A stretch of DNA of 64,000 nucleotides, taken from Mycobacterium sp. IS-1742. Lineage in GTDB: Bacteria > Actinomycetota > Actinomycetes > Mycobacteriales > Mycobacteriaceae. Below the pieces are notes generated by a model, which ran no database searches, was not told the DNA's origin, and saw only the letters and a program-made list of their open reading frames with translations. Below are positions 17,978 to 29,940 of this stretch, piece after piece (the stretch's first letter is position 1; each line of letters opens with the position of its first letter). The stretch lies in NCBI RefSeq assembly GCF_001500125.1, contig NZ_LQIV01000012.1, positions 307,201 through 371,200 on the forward strand, written 5' to 3'. A program made the translations under genes and the position numbers.

Positions 17978-18757
17978 TCAGGGTGACGTTAGAGGACGAG
18001 GTCCCATAAGCGCGGTTCCGACACGCACACATGTCGAGCCGTGTTCGACCGCCGCCTCGAGATCACCGGACATCCCCGCGGACAGCTCCAGTCGCTGCTC
18101 GTGGCCGGTTTCCTCCCGCCGTCGGCGGACCCGCTCCCACTCCGCGTGCAGGCGCGCGAACGCCGCCGCGGGGTCGGCGCCCAGCGGCGGGATGCCCATC
18201 AACCCGACGAACTGCAGCGCCTCCGCGGAATCGATTGCGGCACAGAGCTCGTCGATCAGGTCCGGCCGGTCGACGTCGATGCCACCCCGTTCGACGTCGT
18301 TGTCGAGGCTGAGCTGGAGATACACCCGCAGCGGCGCGACGCGCACTCCGTCGGCCAGCGCGTCGGCGGCGCCCCGGTCGAGAGCGGCGATCAGCTTGGC
18401 GCTGTCCACCGAGTGCGCGGCGTACGCCCACCGCGCGACGGCCCTGGCCTTGTTGCGCTGGATCCGGCCCACCATGTGCCAGCGCACCGGATCGTCGGCG
18501 AACTCGGCGGCCAGCTCGCCGGCCTTCCTCGACGCCTCCTGTTCGCGCGATTCGGCGAAGTCCCGGCACCCCAGACCGTGCAGGATCCGGACGTCGGAGG
18601 CCGGGAAGAACTTGGTCACCGGCAACAGGGTGATCTCGCCGGCGTCGCGGCCCGCCGCCTGCGCGGCGCGCGCGAGCCGCTCCCGCACCGCGGTCAGCGA
18701 GGCGCCCAACTCGGACTCCCGGTCGGTGACTCCGGCCCGAAACACCACGGCGCTCAC
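17978..18757 (-). CDS. PLP-binding YggS/PROSC-family protein
   Basis: A 259-residue protein of the PLP homeostasis family (YggS, human PLPBP). LLPVTKFFPASDVR holds the Lys that binds pyridoxal phosphate, and HMVGRIQRNKARAVARWA and LSAGMSGDLEAAVEHGSTCVRVGTALMG (in parts) are the signature regions around the phosphate. It keeps free PLP at safe levels. The GTG at 18757 overlaps the pgeF stop by 4 bp; the frame continues upstream only as pgeF antisense-free shadow. Genomic link to division genes is widely conserved but unexplained. Confidence 0.93.
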   Translation of the reverse strand: MSAVVFRAGVTDRESELGASLTAVRERLARAAQAAGRDAGEITLLPVTKFFPASDVRILHGLGCRDFAESREQEASRKAGELAAEFADDPVRWHMVGRIQRNKARAVARWAYAAHSVDSAKLIAALDRGAADALADGVRVAPLRVYLQLSLDNDVERGGIDVDRPDLIDELCAAIDSAEALQFVGLMGIPPLGADPAAAFARLHAEWERVRRRREETGHEQRLELSAGMSGDLEAAVEHGSTCVRVGTALMGPRPLTSP

Positions 18758-19458
18758 TCCATCCACACCAGCGACGCCAGCCTGCCGGTCGGGGCGTTGC
18801 GGCGGTGGCTGAACAGGTTGCGGTCGGCGACGGTGCACCGCGGGTCGACGTCGATGGCCGTGATGCCCAGATCGGTGAGCTGACGGGCGATTCCGGCCCG
18901 CAGGTCCAGTCCGGCGGTACCGCGGGCGGTGGTGGTACGGCTGCCGGGCAGCACCGCCTCGACCTCGGCGGCCATCTCCTCGGGTACCTCGTAGTTCCGC
19001 CCGCTCACCGCGGGGCCGAGCAGCACCGAGATGTCCTCGACTCTCGCACCGGCCTCGCGCATCGTCTCCACCGCGCGCACGACGACACCGTCGCGGGCAC
19101 CGACCCGTCCGGCGTGGACCGCGCCGATCACCCCGGCGCGCGCATCGGCCAGCAGGACCGGGACACAGTCGGCGGTCACGACGGCCAGCCCCAGGCGGCG
19201 GGTCGTGGTGACCAGACCGTCGGCGTCGTCGACCGGTCCGTCTGCCGGAGCGTCGACTCGCACGACCCGGTCGCTGTGCACCTGGTGCATCCACACCAGT
19301 CGGCCGTCGAGCCGGGTCGCCTTCGCGAGCCGCTCACGGTTGGCGGCGACGGCGGTCGGATCGTCGCCGACGTGGTCGCCCAGATTGAAGGTGTCGTACG
19401 GCGGCGCCGACACGCCACCGGCGCGGGTCGTGGTCACCCGCCGCACACGAACGGTCAC
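18754..19458 (-). CDS. pgeF: Peptidoglycan editing factor PgeF (YfiH, laccase-domain)
   Basis: A 234-residue multicopper-oxidoreductase-like protein of the YfiH family. E. coli PgeF removes mis-incorporated L-Ser from UDP-MurNAc peptides; other members are reported to act on purine nucleosides. Motifs present include NLGDHVGDDP, WMHQVHSDRV, the Cys in TADCVPVLLADA, and GAVHAGRVGARDG with the metal-binding His. It starts with GTG 21 bp behind ftsZ and is coupled to yggS, placing peptidoglycan quality control in the division operon. Confidence 0.88.
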   Translation of the reverse strand: MTVRVRRVTTTRAGGVSAPPYDTFNLGDHVGDDPTAVAANRERLAKATRLDGRLVWMHQVHSDRVVRVDAPADGPVDDADGLVTTTRRLGLAVVTADCVPVLLADARAGVIGAVHAGRVGARDGVVVRAVETMREAGARVEDISVLLGPAVSGRNYEVPEEMAAEVEAVLPGSRTTTARGTAGLDLRAGIARQLTDLGITAIDVDPRCTVADRNLFSHRRNAPTGRLASLVWME

Positions 19459-19479
19459 GTTCCCAGTATCGGACCCGGG

Positions 19480-20646
19480 TCAGTGCCGCATGAACGGTGG
19501 CACGTCGACGTCGTCGTCCGCGATCCCGCCGTCGTCACCGCCGATGCTGACGGTTGCGCCGTTGGTGTGCACCGGCACGCTCGCCGGATCGGCCGGTTCG
19601 AACAGCGGCGAGGCCACCTTGCCCGCCCGCCCGGGGGCGATCGGCTGCGTCGGTGCGGCGCTGGGGGTCCCCGGGCTCACCACCGGGTTGCGGCTCGGAC
19701 CCGCCGAGTCGAACCCGGCCGCGATCACGGTGACGCGGACCTCGTCGCCGAGCGAATCGTCGATCACGGTGCCGAAGATGATGTTGGCCTCGGGGTGCGC
19801 GGCGTCCTGCACCAGCGATGCCGCCTCGTTGATCTCGAAGAGCCCCAGATCACTGCCGCCGGCCACCGACAGCAGCACCCCCTGGGCGCCTTCCATCGAG
19901 GCCTCGAGCAGTGGCGAGTTGATCGCGATCTCGGCGGCTTTGAGCGCCCGGCCGTCGCCGCGGGCCGAACCGATGCCCATCAACGCCGTCCCGGCACCGC
20001 TCATCACGCCCTTGACGTCGGCGAAGTCGACGTTGATCAGACCGGGTGTGGTGATCAGGTCGGTGATGCCCTGGACACCGTTGAGCAGCACCTCGTCGGC
20101 GCTGCGGAACGCGTCCATCAGCGACACCGCGGCGTCACCCATCTGCAGCAGCCGGTCGTTGGGGATGACGATCAGCGTGTCGCAGCTCTCGCGCAGCGCC
20201 TGGATGCCGTTCTCGGCCTGGTTGCTGCGCCGCTTGCCCTCGAACGAGAACGGCCGGGTCACCACGCCCACCGTCAGCGCGCCGAGCTTGCGTGCGATCG
20301 ACGCCACCACCGGCGCGCCGCCGGTGCCGGTGCCGCCACCCTCGCCGGCGGTCACGAACACCATGTCGGCGCCGCGCAGGAGTTCCTCGATGTCGTCCTT
20401 GGCGTCCTCGGCGGCCTTGCGACCCACCTCGGGATCCGCCCCCGCCCCGAGGCCGCGGGTCGAGTCCCGGCCGACGTCGAGCTTGACGTCCGCATCGCTC
20501 ATCAACAACGCCTGGGCGTCGGTGTTGATCGCGATGAACTCGACGCCCTTGAGGCCCTGTTCGATCATTCGATTGACGGCGTTCACGCCACCGCCGCCGA
20601 TGCCGACCACCTTGATGACGGCGAGGTAGTTGTGCGGCGGGGTCAT
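19480..20646 (-). CDS. ftsZ: Cell division GTPase FtsZ
   Basis: A 388-residue tubulin homologue that forms the Z-ring. The nucleotide-binding site shows [15 protein letters not shown] at the N-terminus and the tubulin signature [15 protein letters not shown] near residue 105. The T7 loop is [11 protein letters not shown]. The C-terminus ends [13 protein letters not shown]: an acidic stretch used in mycobacteria to contact FtsW, plus the SepF-binding tail. The ATG giving [15 protein letters not shown] is the standard start; the seven residues upstream in the frame are not conserved. A 202-bp leader separates it from ftsQ, consistent with separate promoters. Confidence 0.98.
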   Translation of the reverse strand: MTPPHNYLAVIKVVGIGGGGVNAVNRMIEQGLKGVEFIAINTDAQALLMSDADVKLDVGRDSTRGLGAGADPEVGRKAAEDAKDDIEELLRGADMVFVTAGEGGGTGTGGAPVVASIARKLGALTVGVVTRPFSFEGKRRSNQAENGIQALRESCDTLIVIPNDRLLQMGDAAVSLMDAFRSADEVLLNGVQGITDLITTPGLINVDFADVKGVMSGAGTALMGIGSARGDGRALKAAEIAINSPLLEASMEGAQGVLLSVAGGSDLGLFEINEAASLVQDAAHPEANIIFGTVIDDSLGDEVRVTVIAAGFDSAGPSRNPVVSPGTPSAAPTQPIAPGRAGKVASPLFEPADPASVPVHTNGATVSIGGDDGGIADDDVDVPPFMRH

Positions 20647-20763
20647 CGCTCGACCTTCTTCGCGCAAGCGCTCATGAGCGGTCGCCTTTCTGCTGCCTGG
20701 TTGCCAGTACTCGGTGCGAAGCCTTCCCGCAAACCCTCAACCTCAACCACAGGCTTAGAGTTA

Positions 20764-20769
20764 TGTCAA
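20764..20769 (-). promoter_or_regulatory. Candidate -35 element of an ftsZ promoter
   Basis: On the minus strand a consensus TTGACA (20769-20764) lies in the 202-bp gap upstream of ftsZ, 118 bp before its ATG. No TAnnnT hexamer sits at the ideal 17-bp spacing; the sequence there reads TTGAGG within a GGTTGAGGTTGAGGG repeat. Several ftsZ promoters have been reported for M. tuberculosis, so a promoter here is likely, but the exact -10 is not resolved. Confidence 0.4.
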
Positions 20770-20848
20770 GTAGTTCCGCGCAACCAGAACGGTAGGGCGA
20801 CGGTGCCGCTCAGCCATGCAGGCGCGCCGACGGTGTCGACACGAATTT

Positions 20849-21783
20849 CTACTTGACCGTGGGCAAATCGGGGCTGGACACGTCGTACGTGCGGCCCGGT
20901 TGCGTGAGCAGCGCGGCGAGCTTGAGCGCCTTCTCGTCGGTGCGGTCGGTGGTCCCCCACACCACCACCCGGCCGTCGACGAGCGTGAGCGTGATCGAGG
21001 CGACCGACGGCGCGGCGATCCGCCCCACCTGACCCGCCACCTCGGGCGGCAGCGCCAGCATCACCTGCAGCGCGGCCTCGGTCGCCGGATCGTTCGGCCC
21101 GGGGGTCGCCGTCTCCAGATACGGCAGATTCGGCGGGGGCGGTGCGGTCGCGAAATCCACCCCGTCCCGGTCGAACAGGTGCGGACCGTCGGGATAGTCC
21201 TTGACCACCAACGGAACCCGTTCGACGACCGTGATCCGCAGCGAGGACGGATACTCGCGCTGCACCCGCGCGCTGGCGACCCGGCGGATCGTCGCGACGC
21301 GTTCGGCGACGGCATCGGTGTCGACCTGCAGCAACGGGGTACCCGGCACCACCGCCGCAGCGCCGAGCACCTCCTCGCGCGGGATGGCCTCCACGCCGAC
21401 GACGACGATGTCGCGCACCGACATGATCGGGGTGAAGTAGAGGAGAAGCCCCAGGCCGACCGCGACGACGGAGGCCAGCGCCGACCAGACCAGCACCTTC
21501 AGGCCGCGAACGGCCCCGCGGGCGATCGGGGTCACCTCCCGGGCCGGTCCGCTGGTGGCCCGCCGCTTGGCCTCGCGGCGGGCCACCTCGAGGGCCATCG
21601 CGCGGTCCTTCACCTCGCGGCGCTGCTCGCGCTCGCGCCGGGCGCGGCGCCGGGGCCCCTCCCGGTCCTCGTCGTCCGCGGGCGGTGCGGGTGGGTCCTC
21701 GGCCGGTGCGGCCGTCGGTGGCGTGGTGGGATCCTCCGGCGCCGCCTCGGGCTGGTCCGGATGCGACCCGGACGGCGGCACGG

Positions 21784-21787
<4 letters not shown>
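20849..21787 (-). CDS. ftsQ: Cell division protein FtsQ
   Basis: A 312-residue bitopic membrane protein of the divisome. A Pro/Ala/Arg-rich cytoplasmic tail of about 100 residues ([15 protein letters not shown]) precedes one TM helix ([19 protein letters not shown]), a POTRA domain starting at [15 protein letters not shown], and the FtsQ beta domain. It links early and late division proteins and binds FtsL/FtsB-type partners. The ATG overlaps the murC stop by 4 bp. The long cytoplasmic tail is typical of mycobacteria. Confidence 0.95.
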
Positions 21788-23234
<1,447 letters not shown>

Positions 23235-23238
<4 letters not shown>

Positions 23239-24356
23239 CGGGCCTTCTTCCGCTCGCCCGCCGCCTCGCGCGCCACGTCGAGCGCGACGTGGGCGACGTG
23301 CCGGGCGGCGTCGCGGTGGCCGGAGAGCGCGGCGCCCGCGGTCATGGTCTGCAGCCGGCCGGTGTCGGTGAGCAGCGGGACCACCGTATCGGCCACGAAC
23401 TGCGGTGACAGGTCGGCGTCGTCGACGACGAGGCCGCCGCCGGCGTCCACCACCGGTTGCGCGTTGAGCCGTTGTTCGCCGTTGCCGATCGGCAGCGGCA
23501 CGTACACCGCGGGCAGTCCGACGGCGGTCACCTCGGCCACCGTCATCGCACCCGCCCGGCAGACCGCCAGGTCGGCGGCCGAATAGGCGAGGTCCATCCG
23601 GCTCAGGTACGGCACCGCGACGTACGGCGGATCGCCCGGCGCCGGGTCCGGCAGTTCGAGGGTGTTCTTCGCCCCGTAGGCGTGCAGCACCGAAACCCCC
23701 GCCGCGGCAATCGCTTTCGCGGCGCCGGAGACGGCGTTGTTGAGCGAGCGGGCGCCCTGCGAGCCGCCGAACACAAGCAGGACGCGGGCGTCGTCGGCGA
23801 ATCCGAAATGCGCGCGGGCCTCGGCGCGCAGCGCACCGCGGTCCAGTTCGGTGATGTTCGCCCGCACCGGCGTGCCGACCACCTCCACCCGGCCCAGACC
23901 CGGGTCCGCCACGGCGGAGAGCACCCGGCGCGCGAAGCGCGCGCCGACCTTGTTGGCCAGGCCCGCGCTGGCGTTGGCCTCGTGCACGACGATGGGCACA
24001 TGGGCGCGTCGGGCCGCCAGGTAGGCGGGCAGCGCCACGTAGCCGCCGAACCCGATCACGACGTCGGCGTGCACGCTGTCGAGGACGGCGCGGGTCTCCC
24101 GCACCGCACGGCGCACCCGCAGCGGTAACCGCGCCAGGTCCGCGGACGGCTTGCGGAGCAGCGGGACGGGCGTGATCAGTTCGAGGTCGTAGCCGCGCTC
24201 GGGAACCAGCCGCGTCTCCAGCCCCCGCTCGGTGCCGAGCGCGGTGATCCGCACTCCGGGCTCCAGCGCGGCCAGGGCGTCGGCGACGGCCATCGCCGGT
24301 TCGACGTGCCCCGCGGTTCCGCCGCCGGCGAGGACGACCGAGATGGTGCCGTTCAC
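23235..24356 (-). CDS. murG: Lipid II-forming GlcNAc transferase MurG
   Basis: A 373-residue GT28 glycosyltransferase on the inner membrane face. It transfers GlcNAc from UDP-GlcNAc to lipid I. The N-terminal G-loop [17 protein letters not shown] and [16 protein letters not shown] are the lipid-acceptor side; [11 protein letters not shown] and [24 protein letters not shown] are the donor-binding side. GTG start overlapping the ftsW stop by 4 bp. Confidence 0.97.
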
Positions 24357-25873
24357 CCGTAACGCTGACCTTCCCTGGGCCGACCTCGTCGACCCTGTTG
24401 GCGCTGACCGGTCCGGCTCGCCGCCGACCGCTGACCGCCTACATGATGCCTTGAGCCCCGCTCGCGACGTTCAGCCGCGGGGGGTTTGCGCCGCGTGGCG
24501 CGGGCCGGTTTGGCCGCGCGCGGGGCCGCCGGCTTACCCGGACGCGAGCGCAGCCGGTCGCGGACCGCCTCGAGCGGGGTGGGTACATAGGGCTCGGGCG
24601 GGGGCAGCCGCAGCAGCCGGTTGACCCGGTCGTCGCGGCCGGCCCGCCGCGCGGCCACCGCCTCGGGTTCGTGGCGCGCGGCGTTGGTGATCAGGCCCAT
24701 CATGAGCAGCGTCGTCGCCGTCGACGTCCCGCCCGCCGAGATCAGCGGCAGCTGCAGTCCGGTGACGGGCAGCAGGCCCACCACGTAGCCGACGTTGATG
24801 AACACCTGGCCGAGCACCCACGTGGTCGCCGTCGCGGTGAGCAGCCGCAGGAACGGATCGGCCGAGCGGCGCGCGATGCGCATGCCGGTGTAGGCGAACA
24901 ACCCGAACAGTGCGAGCAGTCCAGCCGCGCCGACGAACCCGAGTTCCTCGCCGATGATCGCGAAGATGAAGTCGTTGTGCGCGTTGGGCAGGTAATTCCA
25001 CTTCGCGGTGCCCTGCCCCAGCCCGTCGCCGAACACGCCGCCGTTGGCCAGCGCGAACTTCGCCTGCCGGGCCTGATACCCCGAGCCCTGCGCGTCGGCG
25101 CTGGGATCGAGCCAGGACTGCACGCGTGCCGAGCGGTACCCCTCGGCCATGGCGAGCACGGCCGCCGACACCATGACCGCGAACAGCGAGGACAGGAACA
25201 CCTTCAGCGGCAGGCCGGCATACCACAGCAGGGCAAGCAGGATGATGCCCAGCGACACCGTCTGGCCGAGGTCGGGCTGGGCGACGATCAGCGCCAGCGC
25301 GATGACCGCCGCGGGCACCAGCGGGATGAGCATCTCGCGCAGGGTGGCCCGCTCCATGCGCCGCGCCGCCAGCAGGTGCGCACCCCAGATCGCGAACGCG
25401 ATCTTCGCCAGTTCCGAGGGCTGCATGGAGAAACCGGCCACGACGAACCAGCCGCGCGACCCGTTGGCGACCTTGCCGATACCCGGGATCAACACCAGGA
25501 TCAGCAGCACGACCGTGAAAGCGAAGCCGGGGAAAGCCAAGCGCCGCAACGTCTTCACCGGCATCCGCAGCGCCGCGTAGAACGCGGCGAGCCCGACCAC
25601 CGTCCACAGCACTTGTTTGGCGAACACCGACCAGGGTGAGCCGTCGGAGTCGTACGAGTACACGCCGGACGCCGAGAGCACCATGGTCAGCCCGAGCGTG
25701 ATCAGCAGGGCGGTCACGGCGATGATCAGGTGGAACGACGTCATCGGGCGGCCCAGCCAGGCCGCGAAACGGGTGCGCGAGACCACGGGCGCCGTGGGGG
25801 CGCTCATCGCGGGCGCGTCAGCGGTCTCGGTGCCGGCCGCCCTGCCGCGCAACCGGGCCAGGATCGTCGCCAC
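24353..25873 (-). CDS. ftsW: SEDS peptidoglycan polymerase FtsW
   Basis: A 506-residue SEDS-family membrane protein with about ten TM helices (residues about 45-420) that polymerises lipid II at the septum together with the transpeptidase PbpB. Conserved segments include [31 protein letters not shown] and [23 protein letters not shown]. The long basic C-terminal tail ([21 protein letters not shown]) matches the mycobacterial form that contacts the acidic FtsZ tail. GTG start, 5 bp behind murD. Confidence 0.96.
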   Translation of the reverse strand: MATILARLRGRAAGTETADAPAMSAPTAPVVSRTRFAAWLGRPMTSFHLIIAVTALLITLGLTMVLSASGVYSYDSDGSPWSVFAKQVLWTVVGLAAFYAALRMPVKTLRRLAFPGFAFTVVLLILVLIPGIGKVANGSRGWFVVAGFSMQPSELAKIAFAIWGAHLLAARRMERATLREMLIPLVPAAVIALALIVAQPDLGQTVSLGIILLALLWYAGLPLKVFLSSLFAVMVSAAVLAMAEGYRSARVQSWLDPSADAQGSGYQARQAKFALANGGVFGDGLGQGTAKWNYLPNAHNDFIFAIIGEELGFVGAAGLLALFGLFAYTGMRIARRSADPFLRLLTATATTWVLGQVFINVGYVVGLLPVTGLQLPLISAGGTSTATTLLMMGLITNAARHEPEAVAARRAGRDDRVNRLLRLPPPEPYVPTPLEAVRDRLRSRPGKPAAPRAAKPARATRRKPPAAERRERGSRHHVGGQRSAASRTGQRQQGRRGRPREGQRYG

Positions 25874-25878
25874 GGCGC

Positions 25879-27369
25879 TTATCCGAGGTCGGCGCGCACC
25901 GCGGCGGCGAAGGCGTCGCCGCGCTGGGTGTACCCGCTGAACTGGTCGAACGAGGCGCCCGCGGGCGCCAGCAGCACAGCGTCGCCCGGGCGGGCGAGGT
26001 GGCGGGCGGCATCGACCGCCGCCCTCATCACCGCATCGGGTAGCGATCGACCCGTCGTGTCGATCACACGAGTCACAAGATTCACAGCTGACTCAGTTGT
26101 CCCATGCACCCCAGAATCCTCCCCCGTCACAAGCTCGACGACGGGGACATCGGGCGCGTGTCGCGATAACGCCTCGGCGACCACGGCGCGGTCCCGGCCG
26201 ATCAGCACCGCCCCGGCGAGGCGCTCGGCCACCTCGGCGACGAGCGCGTCCACCGACACACCCTTGAGCAATCCGCCCGCGATCCACACCACCCGCGGAT
26301 AGGCAGCGATCGAGGCGCGGGCGGCGTGCGGGTTGGTGGCCTTGGAGTCGTCGACCCAGGTCACGCCGTCCGCGACAGCGACGACCTCGGCGCGGTGCCG
26401 ACCGACCTCGAACGACGCCAGCGCCGCGGCCACCGCCTCGGCGGGTACGTCCGCCGCACGCGCGAGAGCGGCGGCGGCCAACGCGTTGAGCACCCCGACC
26501 GGGCCGGCGACCGGGATGTCGTCGGCGCGCGCGAGTCGCAGGCCGGACGCGAACGCGTTGTCGACGAGCCAGCCGTCCTGTACGCCCAGTTCGCCGGCCA
26601 CCGGCGGACCGAGCCGGAACCCCACCCGCACCGGCGCGGCCGCGGTCGTGAGCAGGTCGGCGGCCACCGGGTCGTCGAGACCCACCACGGCCACCCGGCC
26701 GTCGAGCACCCGGGCCTTGTCGCGCGCGTACGCCGTCATCGACCCGTGCCAGTCGAGATGGTCCTCGGCCACGTTGAGCACGACACCGGCGTCCGGCCGC
26801 AGCGACGGCGCCCAGTGCAGCTGGAAACTCGACAGTTCCACGGCCAGGATCTCGGGTTCGTCAGCCGCGCCTACCGTGCGAGGCGGGTCGCCGAGCACGT
26901 CGAGCACCGGGTTGCCGATGTTGCCGCACAGCGCCGCGCGGCGGCCCGCCGCCTGCAGGATGGCGTAGAGCATCGACGTCGTCGTGGTCTTGCCGTTGGT
27001 GCCGGTGACCACGAGCCAGCGCCGCGGCGGCCCGAACCAGCCGGCCCGGTCCAGCCGCCACGCGAGTTCGACGTCACCCCAGATCGGCACCCCGGCGTCC
27101 GCGGCCGCGGCGAGCACCGGTGCGGTCGGGGGGAATCCCGGGCTGGTGACCACCAGGGCGTAGTCGGCGATCGCCGCCACCGCCTCGTCGGTGGTGACCA
27201 CGGTGGCCGGGGTGACCAGGCGCTGCAGCGCCAGCGGGTCGTCGTCGCAGATCGTCAGCCGCACGCCGGTGGGCTCGAGCACGGCGCTGACCGAGCGGCC
27301 GGTCAGCCCGGCGCCGGTGACCAGTATCCGGGCGCCCGGGGTCAGCGGGTCGACGACGGGACGGGCCAT
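25879..27369 (-). CDS. murD: UDP-MurNAc-L-alanine--D-glutamate ligase MurD
   Basis: A 496-residue Mur ligase adding D-Glu. It shows the Rossmann N-terminus [16 protein letters not shown] loop [19 protein letters not shown], central [15 protein letters not shown], and C-terminal [14 protein letters not shown] and [19 protein letters not shown]. About 26040-26145 encodes a segment ([16 protein letters not shown]) whose codons are unusually AT-rich at third positions compared with the rest of the gene (see findings). Gap of 1 bp to mraY upstream. Confidence 0.96.
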   Translation of the reverse strand: MARPVVDPLTPGARILVTGAGLTGRSVSAVLEPTGVRLTICDDDPLALQRLVTPATVVTTDEAVAAIADYALVVTSPGFPPTAPVLAAAADAGVPIWGDVELAWRLDRAGWFGPPRRWLVVTGTNGKTTTTSMLYAILQAAGRRAALCGNIGNPVLDVLGDPPRTVGAADEPEILAVELSSFQLHWAPSLRPDAGVVLNVAEDHLDWHGSMTAYARDKARVLDGRVAVVGLDDPVAADLLTTAAAPVRVGFRLGPPVAGELGVQDGWLVDNAFASGLRLARADDIPVAGPVGVLNALAAAALARAADVPAEAVAAALASFEVGRHRAEVVAVADGVTWVDDSKATNPHAARASIAAYPRVVWIAGGLLKGVSVDALVAEVAERLAGAVLIGRDRAVVAEALSRHAPDVPVVELVTGEDSGVHGTTESAVNLVTRVIDTTGRSLPDAVMRAAVDAARHLARPGDAVLLAPAGASFDQFSGYTQRGDAFAAAVRADLG

Positions 27370-27370
27370 C

Positions 27371-28450
27371 TCAGGCCCCGACGGCGGTGAGCCACTCGCC
27401 GTAGAACAGCGCCACGCCGAGCCCGCAGGCGATTGCGGTGAGCAGCCAGAACCGGATGATCACGGTCGTCTCGGCCCAGCCGACGAGTTCGAAGTGGTGG
27501 TGGAACGGCGCCATCCGGAACACCCGCCGGCCCGTGGTGCGGAACGCCAGGATCTGCACGACGACCGAGGTGACCTCGGCGACGAACAGCGCACCCAGCA
27601 CCACGGCGAGAATCTCGGTGCGGCTGGTCACCGAGAGCCCGGCGATGATGCCGCCGAGCGCCAGCGATCCGGTGTCGCCCATGAAGATCTTCGCCGGGGC
27701 GGCGTTCCACCACAGGAATCCGATGCAGGCGCCCGCGGCGGCCGCGGCGACCAGCGCGAGATCCAGCGGGTCACGCACGTTGTAACAGCCCAGTCCGGGG
27801 CTGGTCGCGCAGGCGTTGCGGTACTGCCAGAACGTGATCAGCACATACGCCGCGCACACCATCGCCATCGCGCCCGCGGCCAGGCCGTCGAGCCCGTCGG
27901 TGAAGTTCACCGCGTTGGACCAGGCGCTGACGAGCACGACGCAGAACAACACGAAGATCAGCGGCGCCAGCGTCACGGTGGCGATCTCGCGCACGTAGGA
28001 CAGTTCCGGACTACCCGGGGTGAGCCCGTCGGCGTTGCCGAACTGCAGTGCCAGCACCCCGAACAGCAGGGCGGCGGCGAGGATGCCGACGGTCTTGGCG
28101 GTCTTGTTCAGGCCGAGATTGCGGGCCCGGCGAATCTTGATCAGGTCGTCGACGAAGCCCACGATGCCCAGCGCCGTGGCCAAGCCGAGGACCAGCAGTC
28201 CCGACGCCGACGGCCCCTCCCCGTCCAGCGCCATGCCGACCAGGTGGGTGCCGAGGTAGCTGACCCAGATGCCCGCCAGGATCGCCACCCCGCCCATCGA
28301 CGGGGTGCCGCGCTTCTTGGCGTGGGTCGGCGGGCCGTCCTCGCGGATCTCGTGGCCGAAGCCCTGCCGGGTGAACAACCGGATCAGCACCGGCGTCAGC
28401 AGGATCGACACCGCCAGCGCGAGGCCGACGGCGATGAGAATCTGCCTCAT
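27371..28450 (-). CDS. mraY: Phospho-MurNAc-pentapeptide transferase MraY (MurX)
   Basis: A 359-residue integral membrane enzyme with about ten TM helices. It transfers phospho-MurNAc-pentapeptide to decaprenyl phosphate to form lipid I. Family motifs include [33 protein letters not shown] with the Asp pair, [35 protein letters not shown] and [15 protein letters not shown] with the His triad. ATG overlapping the murF stop by 4 bp. Confidence 0.97.
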   Translation of the reverse strand: MRQILIAVGLALAVSILLTPVLIRLFTRQGFGHEIREDGPPTHAKKRGTPSMGGVAILAGIWVSYLGTHLVGMALDGEGPSASGLLVLGLATALGIVGFVDDLIKIRRARNLGLNKTAKTVGILAAALLFGVLALQFGNADGLTPGSPELSYVREIATVTLAPLIFVLFCVVLVSAWSNAVNFTDGLDGLAAGAMAMVCAAYVLITFWQYRNACATSPGLGCYNVRDPLDLALVAAAAAGACIGFLWWNAAPAKIFMGDTGSLALGGIIAGLSVTSRTEILAVVLGALFVAEVTSVVVQILAFRTTGRRVFRMAPFHHHFELVGWAETTVIIRFWLLTAIACGLGVALFYGEWLTAVGA

Positions 28451-29940
28451 CGGGCGGCGGTCCCGTCGTCCCCGGCGGCCAGCGCGTCGGCGAGCACACC
28501 GAGGCCCGCCGAGTTCGACGCCTTCACCAGGACGACGTCGCCGGGCTGCAGTTCGTCGCTCAACAGCGCCAGCGCGGCGTCGGCGTCATCGACCCGGGTG
28601 GCCTCCGCCCCCCAGGATCCCTCCATGACCGCCCCCTGATGCATGGCGCTCGCTGACCTCCCGGTTCCGACGACGATGAGTCGAGACACATCTAAGCGCA
28701 CCGCCAGCCGGCCGACAGCGTCGTGCTCCGATATCGAGTCGTCGCCGAGCTCGGCCATTTCGCCGAGCACCGCCCAGCTGCGGCGTTTGGCCGTGCCGCG
28801 CCCACTCATCCATGCCAGCGCCTTGAGCCCGGCCCGCATGGAGTCCGGGTTGGCGTTGTAGGCGTCGTTGACCACGGTGACGCCGTCCTCGCGGGTCGTG
28901 ACCTGCATGCGGTGTCGCGACACCGGACCGGCTCCGGCGAGCGCCGCCGCGACCTGGTCGAGGGTGGCCCCGCATTCCAGCGCAACCGCGGCCGCGCACA
29001 GCGCGTTGGACACCTGGTGGTCGCCGTGCACCGCCAGGCTCACCGGAACCTGGCCACCCGCCGCGTGCAGCGTGAAGCGTGGCCGGGCCAGTTCGTCGAG
29101 GGTCACCGCGTCCGCCCAGAGGTCGGCGCCGGGTTCGCGCGACACCCGCACCACCCGGGCCGCGGTCGTGTCCGCCATCGCGGCGACCGCGTGATCGTCG
29201 GCATTGAGGATCACCACGCCCGAGGCCGGAACTGACTGCGGCAGTTCGGATTTCGTTGCGGCAATGGCTTCGCGCGAGCCGAACTCGCCCAGGTGGGCGG
29301 TGCCCACGTTGAGCACCACCGCGATCGACGGCGTGGCGATCCGGGCCAGCGCGGCGATGTTGCCCGGATGCCGCGCCGACATCTCGAGGACGAGGAAGTC
29401 GGTGGACCGGTCGGCGCGCAGCACCGTCCACGGGTGCCCGAGTTCGTTGTTGAACGAGCCCGGCGGGGCGATCACCTCGCCGAGGGGAGCCAGCACGGCG
29501 GCCACCAGATCCTTCGTCGAGGTCTTCCCCGACGATCCCGTGATGCCGACGATCCGTAGCCCGCCCTCGACCAGTTCGGCGGCGACTGCGGCGGCGAGGC
29601 GGGCCAGCGCGGCCAGCACCGCGGCGCCCGCGCCGTCGGTGTCGTGTTCGAGCACCCCGGCGCCCTCGGGCCCCTCGGCGGGAGGCGCGATGACCGCGGG
29701 CACCCCGACCGGACGGGCGGCCAGTACCGCCGCAGCGCCCGCGGCGACCGCAGCGGGCGCGAAGTCGTGGCCGTCGGATCGGGCGCCGGGCAGCGCCAGG
29801 AACAGCCCGCCCGCCGTGCCGGCGCGTGAGTCGAATTCCACGGTTCCGGTGATCCGGGTCGCGGCGGCCTCCTCGGGGGTGATGTCGGCGAGCGTGCCGC
29901 CGACGATCTCGGCCACCCGGGCCAGGGTCAGCTCGATCAC
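28447..29940 (-). CDS. murF: UDP-MurNAc-tripeptide--D-Ala-D-Ala ligase MurF
   Basis: A 497-residue Mur ligase adding D-Ala-D-Ala. The ATP loop is [15 protein letters not shown] near residue 138; [29 protein letters not shown] and [20 protein letters not shown] are MurF signatures. GTG start overlapping the murE stop by 4 bp. A very rare TTA leucine codon occurs at 28693-28695, inside a short run of codons unlike the rest of the gene (about 28640-28750). It completes the pentapeptide used by MraY. Confidence 0.96.
   Translation of the reverse strand: MIELTLARVAEIVGGTLADITPEEAAATRITGTVEFDSRAGTAGGLFLALPGARSDGHDFAPAAVAAGAAAVLAARPVGVPAVIAPPAEGPEGAGVLEHDTDGAGAAVLAALARLAAAVAAELVEGGLRIVGITGSSGKTSTKDLVAAVLAPLGEVIAPPGSFNNELGHPWTVLRADRSTDFLVLEMSARHPGNIAALARIATPSIAVVLNVGTAHLGEFGSREAIAATKSELPQSVPASGVVILNADDHAVAAMADTTAARVVRVSREPGADLWADAVTLDELARPRFTLHAAGGQVPVSLAVHGDHQVSNALCAAAVALECGATLDQVAAALAGAGPVSRHRMQVTTREDGVTVVNDAYNANPDSMRAGLKALAWMSGRGTAKRRSWAVLGEMAELGDDSISEHDAVGRLAVRLDVSRLIVVGTGRSASAMHQGAVMEGSWGAEATRVDDADAALALLSDELQPGDVVLVKASNSAGLGVLADALAAGDDGTAAR

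Noticed and set aside
18805..20856. 683-codon plus-strand open frame opposite pgeF and ftsZ
   Set aside because: Low-complexity Asp/His/Arg composition typical of antisense frames in high-GC DNA; ftsZ on the other strand is unmistakable.
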